Assembly (NCBI GenBank): GCA_002694065.1
Contig: NZKZ01000197.1
Location: 1 to 10,959, forward strand
DNA from: Acidiferrobacter sp.
GTDB lineage: Bacteria > Pseudomonadota > Gammaproteobacteria > Arenicellales > UBA868
DNA length: 10,959 nucleotides
Direction: 5' to 3'
Positions 7,124 to 10,959 of this stretch are shown piece after piece. Both the position numbers and the translations under genes were made by a program. Below the pieces are notes generated by a model. The model had not been told where the DNA came from, ran no database searches, and saw only the letters and a list, made by a program, of their open reading frames with translations. Numbering within the stretch: the first letter of the stretch is position 1; each line of letters starts with the position of its first letter.

Positions 7124-7159
7124 CCGCCTGAAGCGGATGCCCTAAACCGGCGGTTTTTT
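7124..7159 (+). terminator. Rho-independent terminator candidate after the LOG gene
   Basis: CCGCC (7124-7128) can pair with GGCGG (7149-7153), which runs straight into six T residues (7154-7159). It begins two bases after the LOG stop codon. A competing local hairpin, AAACC-GGC-GGTTT (7144-7156), also ends in the T-run. The 20-base loop makes the longer stem modest, but the GC stem, U-tract and position fit an intrinsic terminator. The remaining 53 bases before the next gene hold an 11-base palindrome, GGGAC-T-GTCCC (7165-7175), of unknown meaning and no clear promoter. Confidence 0.5.
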
Positions 7160-7212
7160 GTGATGGGACTGTCCCCAGGTTTGAGAGTCTACGAGTCGAA
7201 CTTAAAAGTCAG

Positions 7213-7893
7213 ATGAGCTCAGAGAAAATCACTTTCCTGATCCGTGCGATTCATGATGCGCTGCAATCGAGCGAACAACTCGACGGGGTGCAACAGACGA
7301 TTTCCCGGTTGGCCGCATTGGATCTCGATGGCCATCGGTGCTCACCGTTGCCGCCCCAGATACCGCTCCATTTCGAGAGCGAACTCAAGGCAGCGGTGGA
7401 CCATATTCCAGCTTCCCTCAAGACAGTCGCAGAGGCATTGTCGGCAGCCGCGCCATATCTGAACTGGAATGCAGAGACGGACAGCAGTGCCGGATATTAC
7501 GAAGCAGGAGCGGATGTCGGACAAAGTTTTCTGGACGGCAACCTGGTTTGCCGTCTGGTTGGGCCAAGCGAGAGCTTTTTCTTCAGCCAAGACCTTTTTT
7601 TGAGTCTGTTCTTCCTGAAGCCCCGCACGCTCTATCGAGATCACGCTCATCAGGCTTCCGAGATGTATTTCAACCTGACGGGCCCCTGCGGTTTTCGGTT
7701 GGGTGATGAGGACTGGGTTGATTATCCCGCCGACTCGGTGATCTGGAACCCGCCTTCAAGACCGCATGCGACCCGCGTTTACGGGACACCGTTTTTGAGC
7801 GCCGTATCGTGGGTGAGCGATCTCGATAGTGTCTGTCGAGTGGTGCCACGCGACGATTGGCAGGGGCTTGAGGCGCAACTGCAGGTCAATTGA
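7213..7893 (+). CDS. DMSP-lyase-like cupin (DddL/DddQ/DddK superfamily)
   Basis: This 226-residue protein has an N-terminal helical region (about 1-85) and a C-terminal single cupin barrel, the layout of DddL-type dimethylsulfoniopropionate lyases, which cleave DMSP to dimethyl sulfide and acrylate. The core motif Y141-RD-H144-A-H146-QAS-E150-M-Y152, with H185 in RPHATRV, matches the cupin metal ligands. It also matches both tyrosines implicated in catalysis: DddK H56, H58, E62, Y64 and H96, and DddQ Y120 and Y131. PADSVIWNPPSRPH is the second cupin motif. All key residues are present, so an active metal-dependent lyase is plausible. Many 'DMSP-lyase-like' cupins act poorly or not at all on DMSP, and no acrylate or DMSP transport gene is visible here, so the true substrate may differ. 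No good Shine-Dalgarno precedes the ATG. The aldolase/dehydrogenase gene starts 22 bases after the stop, suggesting one operon. Confidence 0.75.
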   Translation: MSSEKITFLIRAIHDALQSSEQLDGVQQTISRLAALDLDGHRCSPLPPQIPLHFESELKAAVDHIPASLKTVAEALSAAAPYLNWNAETDSSAGYYEAGADVGQSFLDGNLVCRLVGPSESFFFSQDLFLSLFFLKPRTLYRDHAHQASEMYFNLTGPCGFRLGDEDWVDYPADSVIWNPPSRPHATRVYGTPFLSAVSWVSDLDSVCRVVPRDDWQGLEAQLQVN

Positions 7894-7915
7894 GCCGGTA
7901 GAATGATGGGTTTCT

Positions 7916-9913
7916 GTGTCATCGACGCAGACCCGCAACATTGGATCTGAATTGAAAAATCTCTGGAATGAAAAAGACGCCGCTGCGTGTGGGGAAGATG
8001 CTCTTGCCCTCAGGGTGTATTCGTCGCGCTTGATCGGGCAAGCCTCTGATCTGGTACTGCATGGAGGTGGGAACACCTCAGTCAAAGCAGAGTTTTCCGA
8101 TATCTTCGACGATCGTCACGAAGTTCTATATGTCAAAGGCAGCGGTTGGGATCTCGCTACGATAGAAGCGCCAGGATTTGCTCCGGTCGCGCTCGATGCC
8201 TTGTTGAAGCTATCCCGCTTTGACGTGCTGAGTGATGCCGACATGGTGCGTGCCCAGCGGGCTGCCATGCTCGACCCTGGCGCTCCCAATCCGTCTGTTG
8301 AGGCTATCCTGCACGCGTTGATTCCATTTAGGTATGTGGATCACACCCACGCAGATGCCGTCGTGACGCTGACCAATACACCAGGTGGGGAAGCGCGTGT
8401 TCGTGAGATATACGGCGATCGATTATTGGTGGTGCCGTATGTCATGCCGGGATTCGTGCTGGCAAAAAAAGTTGCAGAGATGACCGAGGATATTGATTGG
8501 TCAACCCTGGAAGGAATGATCCTTATGAATCACGGGATCTTCAGTTTTGCTGATGATGCCCGAGAAAGTTATACCCGTATGATCGATCTCGTGACTGAGG
8601 CGGAGCAGGCCTTGGGTGAGGACCCACTCGTCTCGAACGACACAGCAGAAGCATCTGCCCTTGAGCTCGCTGCGATCCGATATGAAGTGAGCCAGGCCGC
8701 AAACCGCCCCATGCTGGCGGCGTTTGACGGGGGTGTGCAAAGTTGCGGCTTTGCCAAACGCAGTGATGTAAAAAGTATCGCTACGAGAGGACCTTTGACG
8801 CCGGATCATGTGATTCGCACAAAGCGGGTTCCTTTGGTAGTGGAAGAGGATCCTTCTGACGCCGTCGCAAGTTTCATTTCGGAATACCAGGACTACTTTG
8901 ATCGCCACACAGACGGAAAGCTGACGCGATTGGATTGCGCCCCGCGATGGGGGGTGTGGCAGGGCCGGGGTACGATGGCTTTCGGGGCACGGCCGGGTGA
9001 CCTGACCGTGGTCGGCGATATCGTCTCCCATACTATTGCTGCCATCGAAACGGCGGAGCGCCACGGCGGATGGTGCGCTTTGCCTGAAGCAGACATTTTT
9101 GAGGTCGAGTACTGGGAGCTTGAGCAGGCAAAACTTGCAAAATCTGCGAGCTCGCCTGCTTTTCAGGGACGCTGTGCTCTGGTGACAGGAGGCGCCAGCG
9201 GGATCGGATATGCCTGCGCGCTTGCATTGTCTGAACAGGGCGCGCAGGTTACGGTTCTAGATAAAGATCCTTCGGTTCTCAACGTCTTTGATGGAACAAA
9301 CATTCAGGGACGGGTTTGTGACGTCAAGGACGCCGATGCTGTGCGGGACGCGGTGGCCGAATCGGCCGCGGCTTTCGGGGGCCTCGATATTCTGGTCAAC
9401 AATGCCGGGATCTTCTGCGCGAGTGACGAGGTAGCGGATATGCCCGAAGCTGAGTGGCAGCGGTCTCTCGACATCAATCTGACGGGAGCCATGCACGTCG
9501 CGCGGGAAAGTATTCCTTACCTGCGCCTTGGCTGGGAGCCTTCCTTGATTATGGTCGGTTCGAAAAATGTGCCGGCACCGGGCCCCGCGGCCGGGGCCTA
9601 TTCCGTGGCCAAGGCAGGCCTGACCCAACTGGCCCGGGTATTGGCGCTTGAGCTGGCGGGCGATGGCATCCGGGTGAATACCCTGCATCCCAATGCCGTG
9701 TTTGATACGGCAATCTGGACCGACGAGGTACTTGAAGGCCGGGCCGCACACTATGGAATGAGCGTTGAGGACTATCGCAGAAACAATCTGCTTCATCGGG
9801 AAGTCACTTCAGCAGATGTCGCCGCGCTGGTTTGCGCGATGGCAGGGTCGGCATTTCGCTGTACCACCGGGGCGCAACTGCCCATTGATGGCGGCAATGA
9901 ACGGGTACTGTGA
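7916..9913 (+). CDS. bifunctional class II aldolase / short-chain dehydrogenase
   Basis: A 665-residue fusion. The N-terminal class II aldolase/adducin domain (about 25-240) shows the phosphate-binding GGGNTS (50-55), the E129 region, the zinc histidines H143 and H145 in VDHTHAD, and H206 in MNHGIFSF. After a linker, the SDR domain (about 417-665) has the NAD(P)-binding TGGASGIG (424-431), NNAG (495-498), and the catalytic S549, Y562 and K566 (AYSVAKAG). The closest architecture is RhaD/YuxG, annotated as rhamnulose-1-phosphate aldolase plus lactaldehyde dehydrogenase, slightly longer at about 690 residues. Such a protein would cleave a ketose phosphate or sugar acid and oxidise or reduce the aldehyde. 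No rhamnose isomerase or kinase gene is present, so the sugar is unknown. Translation probably starts at the GTG at 7916, because the frame has a TGA at 7904 and no ATG between; the ribosome site is weak. Confidence 0.9.
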   Translation: MSSTQTRNIGSELKNLWNEKDAAACGEDALALRVYSSRLIGQASDLVLHGGGNTSVKAEFSDIFDDRHEVLYVKGSGWDLATIEAPGFAPVALDALLKLSRFDVLSDADMVRAQRAAMLDPGAPNPSVEAILHALIPFRYVDHTHADAVVTLTNTPGGEARVREIYGDRLLVVPYVMPGFVLAKKVAEMTEDIDWSTLEGMILMNHGIFSFADDARESYTRMIDLVTEAEQALGEDPLVSNDTAEASALELAAIRYEVSQAANRPMLAAFDGGVQSCGFAKRSDVKSIATRGPLTPDHVIRTKRVPLVVEEDPSDAVASFISEYQDYFDRHTDGKLTRLDCAPRWGVWQGRGTMAFGARPGDLTVVGDIVSHTIAAIETAERHGGWCALPEADIFEVEYWELEQAKLAKSASSPAFQGRCALVTGGASGIGYACALALSEQGAQVTVLDKDPSVLNVFDGTNIQGRVCDVKDADAVRDAVAESAAAFGGLDILVNNAGIFCASDEVADMPEAEWQRSLDINLTGAMHVARESIPYLRLGWEPSLIMVGSKNVPAPGPAAGAYSVAKAGLTQLARVLALELAGDGIRVNTLHPNAVFDTAIWTDEVLEGRAAHYGMSVEDYRRNNLLHREVTSADVAALVCAMAGSAFRCTTGAQLPIDGGNERVL

Positions 9914-10008
9914 CCGATGAACATGTCGATGAATATGATGAATATAAAGACACAGTCTGGAACATCTTCAAAGCCGTGGAGATTGATTTTGGGAGCGGAC
10001 CGCAATGA
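9910..10008 (+). CDS. possible small protein, 32 codons, coupled to both neighbours
   Basis: A GTG-started frame overlaps the end of the aldolase/dehydrogenase gene by 4 bases (GTGA at 9910-9913) and the start of cfa by 4 bases (ATGA at 10005-10008). Both are classic translational-coupling junctions. The product would be MTDEHVDEYDEYKDTVWNIF, then KAVEIDFGSGPQ: strongly acidic at the N-terminus, with a short mixed hydrophobic stretch and no membrane segment or known motif. I do not recognise it. It fills the whole gap between the two genes exactly. The frame may instead be a chance opening of 99 bases, and no strong ribosome site precedes the GTG. Confidence 0.4.
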   Translation: MTDEHVDEYDEYKDTVWNIFKAVEIDFGSGPQ

Positions 10009-10959
10009 GTAGGATTCAGCAACGTTTTGAGCAGATGCTTGCGCCTGCAGGCATTCAAATCAATGGGTCAAACCCCTGGGATGTGCAGGTACATAACCCG
10101 GATCTTTTTTTGCGTATTGCCCGGGATGGCACGCTGGGGCTGGGCGAAGCCTATATGGATGGCTGGTGGGATTGCGAAGCGCTTGATGAGATGATCACGC
10201 GGGGTTTTCGGGCCGGTCTTGAAGACCAGGTCCGCAATAACTTTCGCTTTCTTATTTACCTCATCGGCTTTCGCCTGTTTAACCGCCAGAGTCGCGCCCG
10301 GGCGTTTCAGGTAGGCGAGCAGCATTACGATATCGGCAATGACGTTTTCGAGCAGATGCTCGATCCGCACATGAATTACAGCTGTGGATTCTGGGAATCG
10401 GCCAGTGGCCTTGATGAGGCCCAGATTGCAAAGATGGAGATGATATGCGCCAAACTGCAGCTCGAGCCGGGAATGAAGGTGCTGGATATTGGATGTGGTT
10501 GGGGAGGGCTGGCACGCTGGATGGCCCAGCATCATGATGTGCATGTAACGGGAGTGACGGTATCCGTAGAGCAAGCCAAGCTGGCGCAAGAGCGCTGTGC
10601 TGATTTGCCGGTGGAGATCACAGTGAAGGATTACCGGGAACTTGAAGGCAAGTTTGACCGTATTGTGTCTGTCGGCATGTTTGAACACGTCGGTCAGCGA
10701 AACTACCGGACCTTTTTCGCCAAGAGCCGTTCCCTGCTCAAGGATCAGGGATTATTTCTTCTGCACACCATTGGCGCGGGTCGTGATGGTTTTGCAACCG
10801 ATCGATGGATCGAGAAATATATCTTCCCCAACGGAGTACTGCCGCCTGCTGCGGCATTGGCGCGCCAGGCGGGAGCGTGCTTCACCATCGAGGATTGGCA
10901 TAATTTCGGCGCTGATTACGATCCGACGCTGATGGCGTGGTATCGCAACTTCAATGCTG
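10005..10959 (+). CDS. cfa: cyclopropane-fatty-acyl-phospholipid synthase (3' end outside window)
   Basis: Cfa transfers a methylene group from S-adenosylmethionine to the double bond of unsaturated acyl chains in membrane phospholipids, usually on entry to stationary phase or under stress. 318 residues are visible and closely follow E. coli Cfa. GLGEAYMDGWW (45-55) leads the N-terminal lipid-binding domain. The SAM motif is VLDIGCGWGGLA (159-170). C127 (YSCGFW), E227 (GMFEHVG), H254 (LLHTIG) and Y305 (GADYDPTL) correspond with a constant offset of 12 to E. coli C139, E239, H266 and Y317, which bind the catalytic bicarbonate. About 50-60 C-terminal residues are missing only because the window ends. 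GGGAG (9991-9995) lies 9 bases before the ATG, and an in-frame TGA at 9984 fixes the start. It probably belongs to the same operon as the aldolase/dehydrogenase, an unusual setting for cfa. Confidence 0.95.
   Translation, partial: MSRIQQRFEQMLAPAGIQINGSNPWDVQVHNPDLFLRIARDGTLGLGEAYMDGWWDCEALDEMITRGFRAGLEDQVRNNFRFLIYLIGFRLFNRQSRARAFQVGEQHYDIGNDVFEQMLDPHMNYSCGFWESASGLDEAQIAKMEMICAKLQLEPGMKVLDIGCGWGGLARWMAQHHDVHVTGVTVSVEQAKLAQERCADLPVEITVKDYRELEGKFDRIVSVGMFEHVGQRNYRTFFAKSRSLLKDQGLFLLHTIGAGRDGFATDRWIEKYIFPNGVLPPAAALARQAGACFTIEDWHNFGADYDPTLMAWYRNFNA

Noticed and set aside
8501..9064. Minus-strand open frame of about 187 codons, and a similar one at 9257-9796
   Set aside because: Both are shadows of the aldolase/dehydrogenase fusion, a firmly recognised protein on the plus strand.
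9917..10012. Alternative ATG-started frame of 31 codons (MNMSMNMMN...) in the aldolase-cfa gap
   Set aside because: Its composition is methionine-rich low complexity, it has no ribosome site, and it lacks the neat stop/start overlaps of the GTG frame at 9910.
10023..10360. Repeat of TTTTGAGCAGATGCT and TTTTCGAGCAGATGCTC within cfa
   Set aside because: The copies differ by an inserted base and encode F-E-Q-M-L in two conserved but unrelated positions of the protein, so a chance likeness is the simplest view.
10068..10688. Long open frame of about 206 codons on the minus strand
   Set aside because: It lies entirely antisense to the cfa coding sequence, which matches E. coli Cfa along its whole visible length. 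The minus-strand product has no recognisable motif.

Overview
The window is dense bacterial DNA of moderately high G+C content. It has no rRNA, tRNA, insertion sequence, integrase or CRISPR array that I can see. The gene families and the close resemblance of the last gene to Escherichia coli cyclopropane fatty acid synthase point to Pseudomonadota, probably a free-living and possibly marine gammaproteobacterium. The taxonomic placement is inference. Almost every base is coding. The longest gene-free stretch is about 134 bases (6451-6584).

Left end (1-803, + strand): the C-terminal ~266 residues of a DUF3604-family protein of unknown function, whose start lies outside the window. It converges on a six-gene minus-strand cluster. 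A weak inverted repeat sits in the 65-base gap between them.

Minus-strand cluster (6450 down to 869). In order of transcription it encodes a RidA-family imine deaminase, a DadA-type FAD-dependent D-amino-acid dehydrogenase, a two-cysteine Asp/Glu-racemase-superfamily enzyme resembling EutA or maleate isomerase, a class I glutamine amidotransferase-like protein, a 2,3-diaminopropionate ammonia-lyase (DpaL-type PLP enzyme), and an M24-family metallohydrolase. Gaps are 11-29 bases, and the DadA and racemase frames overlap as TAATG, so this is very likely one operon. The chemistry fits together: a hydrolase or amidase releases an amino acid, a racemase or isomerase and a flavin dehydrogenase process it, a PLP lyase eliminates ammonia, and RidA clears the reactive enamine/imine. 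The substrate cannot be read from the sequence. No transporter or regulator of the operon lies in the window.

Right half (6585-10959, + strand): a LOG-family (YvdD-like) nucleotide phosphoribohydrolase, followed by a good intrinsic-terminator candidate. After it comes a second run of genes: a DMSP-lyase-like cupin with the full set of metal and catalytic residues, a bifunctional class II aldolase/short-chain dehydrogenase fusion, a tiny 32-codon frame overlapping both neighbours by 4 bases, and a cyclopropane-fatty-acyl-phospholipid synthase (Cfa) cut off by the window end. The most interesting points are the uncharacterised amino-acid operon, the cupin lyase next to a sugar-type aldolase/dehydrogenase, and the possible small protein coupled to cfa.
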